Assembly: GCA_947565425.1 (NCBI GenBank)
Contig: CANOFW010000008.1
Location: forward strand, 57,346 to 121,345
Direction of reading: 5' to 3'
Length of the DNA stretch: 64,000 nucleotides
DNA from: an uncultured Lachnospiraceae bacterium
Lineage (GTDB): Bacteria; Bacillota; Clostridia; Lachnospirales; Lachnospiraceae
Under the pieces are notes generated by a model, which was not told where the DNA came from, did not search any database, and was given only the letters and a program-made list of their open reading frames with translations. The translations under genes were made by a program, and so were the position numbers. This document shows, piece after piece, positions 9,601 to 17,152 of the stretch. Every line of letters starts with the position of its first letter. The first letter of the stretch is position 1.

Positions 9601-10552
9601 TGCAAATTTTGTGTATGATGAGAAATATCAGAAATTTAACGAGGCGTGCAACTGCTTGGACGGCGCGGACTGCGCTTATCGCACATCCCATCAGATCGTA
9701 GAAGTAAATCCGCCCGAGACGAAGAAACAGAAGCGGATCGTAAAATATAAGATTTTTGGCAGAAATACAAAGCTTGTTCTGCGGGGATTTTTCCAGAAGC
9801 TGCCATTTATCAAGAATGATAATACAAGGAGAATTGCCTCCTTCCATAATAAATATCAGGGGCAGCGTTGTTTCCTGATAGGCAATGGGCCAAGCCTTAG
9901 GCTGTCCGATTTGAATATGCTCAAGGATGAAATCTGTTTTGGCTGCAATATGATTTATAAGGTGTTTGAGCGCACAGACTGGCGGCCGACATTCCTTTGT
10001 GCCTCCGACCGCGTGGTGGCGCAGGCGGCGGCAGAGCAGCTTCAGGCCAATCCTGAGTGTACCTTGTGGGTGTCGCGGACAGCATATGATTTGATGAAGT
10101 ACAAGGGAGACAACTTAATCTATGTCAGCAACTTGCGCAAAGAGAAGTTCTATGTGCATGGGGATATGACAGAGTATTATGTGCCCTCGATTGCCACCGT
10201 TATGACCTTTATGATAGAACTTGCCATGTATATGGGATTTTCAGAAATATATCTTTTGGGTGTGGATTTCACAATTGGCAGAGGCAAAAACGATCATTTT
10301 ATGAACAGTTACCGCGACAAGGAGATGACGACGTTAGAGCACATAAAGATGCGCAATATGTTCAAAGGCGAGGATATTGGCGTACATGACGCGCAGATAC
10401 GTTTTGAGGGGCGCGCGCTTTACGCATATGAACAGTTAGAAAAGTATGCGAAAAAGCATGGCTACCATGTATATAATGCTACCAGGGGCGGCATGCTTGA
10501 AGTGTTTGAGCGTGCTGATTTAGATAAAGTAGCAGGAGATAAAAATAATTAG
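6662..10552 (+). CDS. Four-domain fusion: nucleotidyltransferase-like, ADH-like, TagF, DUF115
   Basis: 1296 residues, starting at GTG 6662 with GGAGG six bases upstream. Residues 1-200 resemble the nucleotidyltransferase at 2265 (ERQLRILQEAKITKI against DWQLRLLEKEGITDV) but lack its GxGxR loop. Residues about 225-620 resemble the iron alcohol dehydrogenase at 4010; AAGSNQTLGLAQ replaces GGGSAMDVAK and the metal-binding histidines have no evident counterparts. Residues about 620-1010 are an intact TagF-like domain with WHGKPLK, YAPTWRP and VSDYSGTVFDFAN. Residues about 1050-1296 are an intact DUF115 domain with FLIGNGPSLR and EIYLLGVD. The first two domains therefore look like non-catalytic relics or binding modules; the last two look active. 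The role is probably glycan phospho-alcohol transfer. Confidence 0.75.
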   Translation: MYTFLYDFNPSAEEGLYDIYLPNGEGLIERQLRILQEAKITKIKIAGSEALFRYCSKLVESRKDLHRLSLEFAGTEIKEDMVADKEATYLFLAYNLMYGREEFKNFLASSSKYVIASSPRQRDGQELAVRVDMDWIVELGLDLAGLDTCGVFSMMKINPDQPEEEPVSAKPAWNCQSNQAFVRGFINSLAKDIKGILWFDESQGICQVRDGQVDAEFAARMEKEDYLNRRVISGQGHVVYLKDIIQESGAEHVLLVRDSLSENIPIAELLQMQKVAYKEYKVCDHKESGEACAALKQMMQQENVDLLLAAGSNQTLGLAQEARQQLCEGKKGCADIRLAAIPAEYGDWSFCVAEYWILDSNFVRTAFAVEKDKAQIYLLLYRALCALMRDDLTEKEQTMARRVFSELAKSRANFLQGESAGLQAALYENHTLGYFSRFYGSGLEKLPELIGQAIGAPAQDVAAAAIPFMIRRLFEHVQGAVVEGTLMYKRLYTLELHTRFVRGGDFSGSLKTWSQDLANYKVYFGNKSYASYREQIMRQIRTDAEMTGHFFVTMDDLQEVVTKTLSYNNRKLKPQWKFVNPQTEEERKQIEELAEAERIEKLKNMPLKNRMLYSLKRTKFFHEVNNFRKKIFYKLYQLIYPVQTKWVLFESYGGTNNYGCNTRAIYESMLEDADYFDYKFIWAFNNPKNFNFLKQNPRTVLVKRGSRRYVKFCARSKYIFTNTGMPKYIKPNKEQKMVYTWHGKPLKRIGCSFQGESEGKRNKRELMRDYTASGKRLSILTSPSPVFTPIMADAYNLSPKKRQTAMLETGYPRNDFLFRYTQEDVLRMKMNLGIPLDKKVVLYAPTWRPYRWLGGKNFEHVPVLDLDKLHEQLGDEYVFLCRLHHLERDSMRFDNHPGFVYDVSMVQDVNELYIISDILVSDYSGTVFDFANLRRPIVFFMYDMEEYVGGANGLNFDLDFLPGPIVETQEDMAQAVKDGLANFVYDEKYQKFNEACNCLDGADCAYRTSHQIVEVNPPETKKQKRIVKYKIFGRNTKLVLRGFFQKLPFIKNDNTRRIASFHNKYQGQRCFLIGNGPSLRLSDLNMLKDEICFGCNMIYKVFERTDWRPTFLCASDRVVAQAAAEQLQANPECTLWVSRTAYDLMKYKGDNLIYVSNLRKEKFYVHGDMTEYYVPSIATVMTFMIELAMYMGFSEIYLLGVDFTIGRGKNDHFMNSYRDKEMTTLEHIKMRNMFKGEDIGVHDAQIRFEGRALYAYEQLEKYAKKHGYHVYNATRGGMLEVFERADLDKVAGDKNN

Positions 10553-10581
10553 GTAAACGCAAACAGGAAAAGGAGAAGAAC

Positions 10582-11454
10582 ATGAAAAATAATCAACCAT
10601 ATGTAATCGCAGAAGCAGGATGCAACCACAAAGGTGAGATGGAGATAGCAAAGGAATTGATCAATGTAGCAGCAATGTTCTGTCATGCAGACGCCATCAA
10701 ATTTCAGAAACGCTGCCCCAAAGAACTCTTGACCGAGGAGCAGTACAATGCGCCGCACCCCAATCCCGCCAATTCATACGGCGCAACATACGGTGCGCAC
10801 AGAGAATTTTTGGAGTTCACGGTAGACCAGCATGCACAGCTCAAAGAGTGGTGCGAGGAGGCAGGCATTACGTATTCCACATCCGTATGGGATATGACGT
10901 CCGCACAGGAGATTGCAGGCTTAAAGCCGGAATTTATCAAGATTCCTTCCGCCTGCAACAACCATTTTGATATGCTGCAATGGCTTTGCGATAATTATAA
11001 GGGGGAAATTCAACTGTCCTTCGGCATGACAACCCATGAGGAGGAAGAGGAGATTATACAGCTATTTGAGAAAAATGGCAGAAATAAAGATCTCGTGATT
11101 TTCAACTGTACCTCCGGTTATCCGGTACCTTTTGAAGATGTCTGCCTTTTGGAGATTAAGCGTATGCAGCAAAGTTATGCGCAGCGCGTGAAAAAGATAG
11201 GCTTTTCCGGTCATCATCTGGGGATTGCTGTGGACGTGGCGGCTTATACTTTGGGCGCAGAGGTAATTGAGCGCCATTATACGCTGGACCGTACCTGGAA
11301 GGGCACAGACCATGCGGCGTCTTTAGAGCCGGACGGTATTCGTAAACTTGTGCGTAATTTAAAGGCGGTGCAGAAAGCGTTGACTTACAAAGAGCAGGAA
11401 ATTTTGCCGATCGAGCAGGTACAGAGAGATAAATTAAAATACCGCAAGAAATAA
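10582..11454 (+). CDS. NeuB-family nonulosonate synthase lacking the SAF domain
   Basis: 290-residue TIM-barrel synthase starting YVIAEAGCNHKGEME, with the family's KFQKR and IKIPSACNN segments and a late SGHHLG and ERHYTLD. NeuB-type enzymes condense PEP with a mannose or N-acetylmannosamine derivative to give a nine-carbon sugar acid. Typical NeuB proteins are about 340-350 residues with a C-terminal SAF/antifreeze-like domain; this one stops after the barrel. Shortened relatives include 9-phosphate synthases, which fits the phosphatase domain fused to the next gene. AAAAGGAG precedes the ATG. Neu5Ac, KDN and other nonulosonates cannot be told apart from sequence alone. Confidence 0.8.
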   Translation: MKNNQPYVIAEAGCNHKGEMEIAKELINVAAMFCHADAIKFQKRCPKELLTEEQYNAPHPNPANSYGATYGAHREFLEFTVDQHAQLKEWCEEAGITYSTSVWDMTSAQEIAGLKPEFIKIPSACNNHFDMLQWLCDNYKGEIQLSFGMTTHEEEEEIIQLFEKNGRNKDLVIFNCTSGYPVPFEDVCLLEIKRMQQSYAQRVKKIGFSGHHLGIAVDVAAYTLGAEVIERHYTLDRTWKGTDHAASLEPDGIRKLVRNLKAVQKALTYKEQEILPIEQVQRDKLKYRKK

Positions 11455-11493
11455 GCGAAAGCCCATGCCAGAAAGAGAAAGGATTTTGAGATC

Positions 11494-12681
11494 ATGAATG
11501 TAGCGTTTATACCGGTAAGGGGCGGAAGTAAATCTATTCCGCTCAAGAATATCAAGCCCATCTGCGGTAAGCCTTTGGTGTATTGGGTGGTAAAGGCGGC
11601 ATGTCTGTGCAGCCATATTGATAAGGTTTACATTGCAACGGACAGCGATAAGATTAAGGAGACTGTAGAGCAAATGGGTTTTGAGAAAGCCCAGGTGATC
11701 GGCAGGAGCGCAGAGTCTGCTTCAGACACGGCCTCAACGGAATTTGCCATGCTTGAGTTTGCAGAGAAGTATCTGTTTGATAATATTGTGTTGATTCAGG
11801 CGACTTCTCCGCTGCTTACCAGCGATGATTTGCAGCGCGGATTTGAGATTTTTGGTCAGGAGGGGGCAGATAGCGTTCTCTCTGTCGTACCGCAGAAGCG
11901 ATTTTATTGGGAATACGATGAGGCTGGCAATGCCGTGCCAATCAATTATGACGTGTATGCAAGGCCGAGGAGACAAGAGTTTGACGGATGCCTGACGGAA
12001 AACGGGGCGTTCTATATTACAACCAGGGAAGGGCTTTTAGCGAGCAAGAACCGGGTGTCCGGTAATATTAAGGCGGTAGAAATGTGTGAAGATTCTTTCT
12101 TTGAAATTGACGAGCCAAGCGATTGGGTGATTATCGAAGGACTGATGAAGAAAAACGGCGTCGCCTCGGAAAATGACAGGGAAGAGATTTTAAAGAACAT
12201 TAAAATGGTGCTCACCGATTGCGACGGCTGTTTGACAGACGCGGGCATGTATTATTCCGAGCATGGGGACGAGCTGAAGAAATTTAATACGAGGGACGGC
12301 ATGGGCTTTAAGCTCCTTCGGCAGAGCGGGATTCTTACGGGAATTATTACCAGTGAGAATGTAGAACTTGTATCACGCCGCGCTGATAAATTGCAGCTTG
12401 ATATTTTAAAGATGGGCGTTGGCGACAAGCTTGAGATTGTAAAGGAGCTGTGTGTTAAATATCAGATAGGGCTAGAGCAGGTAGCGTATGTAGGCGATGA
12501 CATCAACGATCTTGACGTGATTGCGCATGTCGGTTTTGGTTGCAGCGTGGCAAGCGGCATGGAGTGCGTGAAGGAAAAAGCTTCTTATATCACTGAGGCG
12601 AAGGGTGGTGAAGGAGCAATTCGTGAGGTCGCTGAGTTGATCCTTCATGCACAGGGCAAAATTAAACTGCGCACTAGATAA
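11494..12681 (+). CDS. CMP-nonulosonate cytidylyltransferase fused to KdsC-like HAD phosphatase
   Basis: 395 residues in two domains. Residues 1-225 are a NeuA-type cytidylyltransferase: AFIPVRGGSKSIPLKNI is the CTP-binding start and LIQATSPLLTSDD a conserved core. Residues about 235-395 are a KdsC/8-phosphatase HAD domain with catalytic aspartates in LTDCDGCLTD and the closing VGDDINDLD. In this arrangement one protein could dephosphorylate a nonulosonate 9-phosphate and activate the product with CTP. It follows the NeuB-like gene by 39 bases. With mannose-6-phosphate isomerase encoded at 18457, CMP-KDN is the most economical product; CMP-Neu5Ac would need NeuC or NanE, not seen here. Confidence 0.85.
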   Translation: MNVAFIPVRGGSKSIPLKNIKPICGKPLVYWVVKAACLCSHIDKVYIATDSDKIKETVEQMGFEKAQVIGRSAESASDTASTEFAMLEFAEKYLFDNIVLIQATSPLLTSDDLQRGFEIFGQEGADSVLSVVPQKRFYWEYDEAGNAVPINYDVYARPRRQEFDGCLTENGAFYITTREGLLASKNRVSGNIKAVEMCEDSFFEIDEPSDWVIIEGLMKKNGVASENDREEILKNIKMVLTDCDGCLTDAGMYYSEHGDELKKFNTRDGMGFKLLRQSGILTGIITSENVELVSRRADKLQLDILKMGVGDKLEIVKELCVKYQIGLEQVAYVGDDINDLDVIAHVGFGCSVASGMECVKEKASYITEAKGGEGAIREVAELILHAQGKIKLRTR

Positions 12682-12694
12682 ATCTGATGCGGAT

Positions 12695-12723
12695 TCAAGA
12701 ACAGAAAATGTTTTTGTTCTTGA
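12695..12723 (+). terminator. Hairpin, possible weak terminator or attenuator
   Basis: TCAAGAACA at 12695-12703 pairs perfectly with TGTTCTTGA at 12715-12723 around an A/T-rich loop. It lies in the 89-base gap after the NeuA-phosphatase gene. The following bases are not a clean U-run, so termination may be partial or absent. Confidence 0.4.
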
Positions 12724-12770
12724 GTATAAATTTAGAGAAGGGATTAATGCAAAAAGGAAGGTGAAGGGGG

Positions 12771-14462
12771 ATGAATAAGGTTTTATGCGGATTGTTTTCG
12801 CTGATATTCTTATTCACATCACTACAGATAACTGTGCTGCCGGCAGAGGCGGCGGCCAAAGAGATGACCATATATGACCTTTATCTGGGAGAAAAGACTG
12901 GAGCTGAAAGCGCAGAGCAGGGGGAGGATTCCGGCAGGGGCGGGGATAGCGTAATGCTTGCGTCCCAGGGGGAATACCTTTTGATGGATATGGGGTATTT
13001 TGAGCAGCAGCAGAGGTATGTGATCCCATTTATCAAGAAGCATAAAATCAAAGAGTTGAGCCTTTACTTCAGCCATATGCATATTGACCATTATGCGGGT
13101 AAGGTGACGAAGATTACGGCAGGTATTGACGCGGTGGCGGCGATTCCTGGTATTAAAATTAAAAACCTTTATCTTCCGGACGCATCAATTGGCGGGACAG
13201 ATCCGACTTATGTAAAGAAATATGACAGATTTGTCAAGGCATTTCAGAGTTATGAGAATATCACTGGTAAAATTATCCGTCTGAAAAAGGGTAGTACCTT
13301 TACGGTCGGCTCGGCGAATGCAGAAGTAATTGGGCCGGTAAATGCTAGCCAGAACATGTCGCAGAATAATTTATCGCTGGTGACAATGATTACTTGCGGC
13401 AGGACGCGCTATCTCACGGCGGGAGACTGCATGGGCACGCAGGAAGAGCTGCTGATGAAGGAGTATAAGGGAACGACCAAACTGCGCGCCGACATTATGA
13501 AGTTGTCCCACCATGGAACGCCTAAGGCAAACTCCAGGGAATTTGTCAGCGAGGTCAAGCCGCAGTATGCGTTTGCCCAGAACAGCGGCTATACCGGCAT
13601 GCTTACGGATAATGCCAATAAGTGGCGAATTATGCACCACGCATGGGATGTAGTAAATCCATATGGGCTTCTCTATTTGACGGCAAATGAGAAGAAAGAT
13701 CTAATTATTCGGGTCAGCAACGATGTTATCAGCTTGTACAAAGGAACCATTGCCTCCGTAAACAGGCTTTCGGGCTGGGTAAGTTTGCAGGGCGGCACCG
13801 GGCTTAGTAACGATGCCATTGTCAAGTACTATATTCAGAATGGCAAGCTTGTCAAAGGAATAAAAACGATTGGCGGCAAAAAGTATTATTTTAATAGCTG
13901 TATGTTGCGGGGGAGGTATTCTGCAAAATCCCAGAAATGGAATCCGGTAGTAAAATTTGGCAGTAGTTACCGCCAGTTTAATCCTTATACGGGGATTATG
14001 GCGACCGGGTTTCAGACGTACAACGGCCGCAAATACTATTATGACGCCAATGGCTTGAGGCTTATGGGCAAAGGAACGTGTACCGTCAGAAAGATAAAGG
14101 GCAAGTATTATGGCTTCAGCAGATCAGGGGTAATCGCACGAAAATGCTGGCGTAAGTTTTCTAAGAAGTACCGTTACTTTGACGATAGCGGGAAAATGTT
14201 GATAGGATGGCAAAGGATTGGCAATAATAAATATTATTTCAATAAAAAAGGTTATCGTACGGATAACCAGATTAAAAAGATAGGCAGATACAAATATTAT
14301 TTTACGAATAGTGGTAAAATGGTTGTTGGTAAGATGTATAATATTGGCAGACATCGCTATTATTTTGATAAGAAGGGTCATATGGCGGTAAAGAAGCGCG
14401 TCAAATATCAAGGCGTGAAGTATTATTTTGACAAGAATGGAAGAATGGTGTCAGGGAAATGA
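12771..14462 (+). CDS. Secreted metallo-beta-lactamase-fold hydrolase with cell-wall-binding repeats
   Basis: 563 residues with an N-terminal signal peptide (hydrophobic FSLIFLFTSLQITVL, then AEAAAKE). The catalytic domain has the dinuclear metal set: H102, H104, D106, H107 in SHMHIDHY, a later AGD, and H247/H248 in LSHHGT. From about residue 350 it carries roughly eight aromatic cell-wall-binding repeats of the KYYF(D/N)..G type. Metallo-beta-lactamase domain plus such repeats is the architecture of pneumococcal Pce/CbpE, a phosphorylcholine esterase acting on teichoic acids. In this cluster it may remodel the phospho-alcohol groups added by LicD/TagF. The substrate is inference. The gene overlaps the next by 4 bases (ATGA). 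Confidence 0.82.
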   Translation: MNKVLCGLFSLIFLFTSLQITVLPAEAAAKEMTIYDLYLGEKTGAESAEQGEDSGRGGDSVMLASQGEYLLMDMGYFEQQQRYVIPFIKKHKIKELSLYFSHMHIDHYAGKVTKITAGIDAVAAIPGIKIKNLYLPDASIGGTDPTYVKKYDRFVKAFQSYENITGKIIRLKKGSTFTVGSANAEVIGPVNASQNMSQNNLSLVTMITCGRTRYLTAGDCMGTQEELLMKEYKGTTKLRADIMKLSHHGTPKANSREFVSEVKPQYAFAQNSGYTGMLTDNANKWRIMHHAWDVVNPYGLLYLTANEKKDLIIRVSNDVISLYKGTIASVNRLSGWVSLQGGTGLSNDAIVKYYIQNGKLVKGIKTIGGKKYYFNSCMLRGRYSAKSQKWNPVVKFGSSYRQFNPYTGIMATGFQTYNGRKYYYDANGLRLMGKGTCTVRKIKGKYYGFSRSGVIARKCWRKFSKKYRYFDDSGKMLIGWQRIGNNKYYFNKKGYRTDNQIKKIGRYKYYFTNSGKMVVGKMYNIGRHRYYFDKKGHMAVKKRVKYQGVKYYFDKNGRMVSGK

Positions 14463-17107
14463 AAAATCAGATAAAAAAAGTATTAATAAACGTCGCCCCC
14501 TATGGCGTAGTTGAAAAACATCGCGGAAAAAAGAGAGAGCTTGAGGAAGAACGGAAACGTTTGGAGAAGGAGAGGCTCGCGCTGGAGAAAAAGCAGCAAA
14601 AGGAAGAAGAAAAAAGGCAGAAGTTTCTTGCTACAAGCAATTCTCCTAGATGGGGAAGGTTCTATGCAGACTATCATGAGAAAGAAGCAATCGAGGATAA
14701 ATGGGTGCTGTATGAATCTTCCGCAGGTATTGGTATGACTTGTAATCCATACGCAATTTTTAGAGCATTTATGAAAATGCCGGAATTTACGGATTATGTG
14801 CATATTTGGGCAATTCAAGATGAAGAAGAAATGGAGCTTTTGAAAGAAGATTACCGTGCATATAAGAATGTGATTTTCATTTCTTATCACAGCAGGGCAT
14901 ATTCCTATTTTCTTGCGAAAGCAAAATATCTGATTAATAATACGTCTTTTGCCGATGCATTCTCTAAGAGAGAGGGGCAGATATTTCTGAATACCTGGCA
15001 CAGTATCACGGTAAAAACATTAGGGTATGATACGCCGGACGGAAACCGTGTCGTTGGCAATATGGTGCGCAATCTTCTGATGTCGGATTATATCATTTCA
15101 CCTAATGAATTTATGACGGAGATTTTTGAAAAATCATTTCGTCTGGCAAACATTTATGAGGGAAGATATATTTGCGAGGGTTATCCCAGGAATGATTTCG
15201 TAGTAGACACGAAGCGGGATGAGATTTTGCACAAAATGGAAGTGCGCGGCACGAAAGTGGATCCTACAAAAAAGGTAATCCTTTACGCGCCGACCTGGAC
15301 GGGAAATGCTGCTGCGCGGCCAGTAATTGATATGGGAAAATATACGGGTTTGTATGAGTATCTCATGGCAAACATTAATACGGACGAGTATCAGGTTTTA
15401 ATGAAACCGCATCCGGTAGTATATAAGAATTTAAGTGTAGAGGCGAGGGAAAGCGGACGTTATATCTCTTATGGGGTAGATACCAATGAACTCCTTTCTG
15501 TGGTTGATATTTTGATTACAGACTATTCCAGTATTTATTTTGATTATTTGCTGACGGATAAGCCGATACTTTTCTATATACCAGATTATAAATCATATGA
15601 AAATGCGAGAGGTATTTATTTTAAGCCGCAAGAGCTGCCAGGTCCTTGTTCTAAGGAACTTTCGGAACTTTTGGAGCAAATCTCCCATATTGGGGAATAC
15701 GAAAAGCAGTATCAAAAAGTGCGTAAACAGACAAGAGAGTGGGCATGCCGTTATGATGATGGAAACGTTTCGCAGAAGATGATTGATATCGTATTCCGGG
15801 GCAGCCAGGACTATAAGCTTTTGCAAGCGGCACGGACAGGAAAAAAGAAGATTCTCATGTATGCAGGCGCATTTTTGATGAACGGCATGACGAGCGCGTC
15901 GTTGAATTTGCTTCATAATATAGATTATGACACTTACGATGTAACGGTATACGCAACCGCCTTGAGGACAGGGATGCAAAACTATAATTTTGACAGGCTT
16001 CCGGGGGAAATACGCGTATTGCTCAGATGCGGTGTAATGCCTTTGACAGAAGAAAACAGACGAATTTATGAGGATACCACGCGCAATGGTTTTTATATTG
16101 CCCCAGAAGATATGCCGATGCAGGATTATCTAATGAAGCGTGAGTATATGCGATGTTTTGGCGTCAGCAGCTACGATTATATCATAGATTTTTCAGGATA
16201 TGCGCCCTATTTTATGTGTCTTACGGCAAAGCAGTGCCCTCAGGCGAAGAAAATGATTTGGCAGCACAGTGATTTAAAAGAAGAATTTATGAATGAAGAA
16301 AAGTGCAAACTAAATGAGACAGCTACCACGCTGGAGGGGTTGCTCTCCGTATACCCGTACTGTGATAAAGTGGTTTCTGCAAGTAAGACGGTGTGTGAGG
16401 TAAATAAGGAGAATCTTGCCACAGATAAGACGCGTGGAAAATTCGTATATAGTACGAATCTAATGGATGCACAGCGGACAGAGGAGATGTTACAAAGCGC
16501 CGGGAGCTGCCAGATGGATGGCCGGGATTATGTAAGAATTGTCAATGAGTTAAATGATAACGGCACTATGGATGCAACGTTGATTCCCTTCCCTTTGCAT
16601 GAAAAGGATTGTGTAAAGTTTGTCACAATGGGTCGTTGTATGCCGGAGAAGAATCACAAAAGTATTATCCTTGCACTCAAGAGGCTCATTGATGAAGGAG
16701 TTTCTTGTAGGTTGTTTATTATCGGCGACGGCCATATGAGAGAAGAGTTGGAAAGTCTGGCAGAAGATTTAGGAATTGAGGACAAAGTTACAATTACAGG
16801 CTTTATCACGAATCCCTACGCAATTTTAAAGGAATGCGACTGTTTTGTATTTCCGTCTTCTTATGAAGCGCAGGGGCTCGCGGTACTTGAAGCAAGGATT
16901 GTACAGTTGCCGATTGTCGTGAGTAATTACCCCGCGGTCAAATCTGTGATGCTTGAGGACAAGCAGTATATCATAGAGGGGACGGATGAAAATGCAGTCT
17001 ATGAGGGTATGCGGGCGTATTTGGATGGCAAAGTTTCCAACGACTATTATTTTGATGTGGCGGAATATAACCGCAAGGCATACCAGGAGTTTTTAGAGCT
17101 GCTGTAA
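14459..17107 (+). CDS. TagF-like phosphotransferase fused to GT4 glycosyltransferase
   Basis: 882 residues. Residues about 20-55 are a charged coiled coil rich in E, K and R. Residues about 70-460 form a CDP-glycerol-phosphotransferase domain with YESSAGIGMTCNP, NTWHSITVKTLG, YAPTWTG and ITDYSSIYFDYL. Residues about 470-882 form a GT-B glycosyltransferase of family 4 with GRCMPEKNHKS, FIIGDGHMREE and FVFPSSYEAQGLAVLEA. One polypeptide could thus add a sugar and a phospho-alcohol to the same growing chain. It is translationally coupled to the secreted hydrolase gene and closely followed by the PEP mutase gene. Enzyme classes are clear; donors and acceptors are unknown. Confidence 0.85.
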   Translation: MKNQIKKVLINVAPYGVVEKHRGKKRELEEERKRLEKERLALEKKQQKEEEKRQKFLATSNSPRWGRFYADYHEKEAIEDKWVLYESSAGIGMTCNPYAIFRAFMKMPEFTDYVHIWAIQDEEEMELLKEDYRAYKNVIFISYHSRAYSYFLAKAKYLINNTSFADAFSKREGQIFLNTWHSITVKTLGYDTPDGNRVVGNMVRNLLMSDYIISPNEFMTEIFEKSFRLANIYEGRYICEGYPRNDFVVDTKRDEILHKMEVRGTKVDPTKKVILYAPTWTGNAAARPVIDMGKYTGLYEYLMANINTDEYQVLMKPHPVVYKNLSVEARESGRYISYGVDTNELLSVVDILITDYSSIYFDYLLTDKPILFYIPDYKSYENARGIYFKPQELPGPCSKELSELLEQISHIGEYEKQYQKVRKQTREWACRYDDGNVSQKMIDIVFRGSQDYKLLQAARTGKKKILMYAGAFLMNGMTSASLNLLHNIDYDTYDVTVYATALRTGMQNYNFDRLPGEIRVLLRCGVMPLTEENRRIYEDTTRNGFYIAPEDMPMQDYLMKREYMRCFGVSSYDYIIDFSGYAPYFMCLTAKQCPQAKKMIWQHSDLKEEFMNEEKCKLNETATTLEGLLSVYPYCDKVVSASKTVCEVNKENLATDKTRGKFVYSTNLMDAQRTEEMLQSAGSCQMDGRDYVRIVNELNDNGTMDATLIPFPLHEKDCVKFVTMGRCMPEKNHKSIILALKRLIDEGVSCRLFIIGDGHMREELESLAEDLGIEDKVTITGFITNPYAILKECDCFVFPSSYEAQGLAVLEARIVQLPIVVSNYPAVKSVMLEDKQYIIEGTDENAVYEGMRAYLDGKVSNDYYFDVAEYNRKAYQEFLELL

Positions 17108-17152
17108 AGGCGGCAGACAATCATGGATAGAAGATATCAGAAGGAGGCAGAA

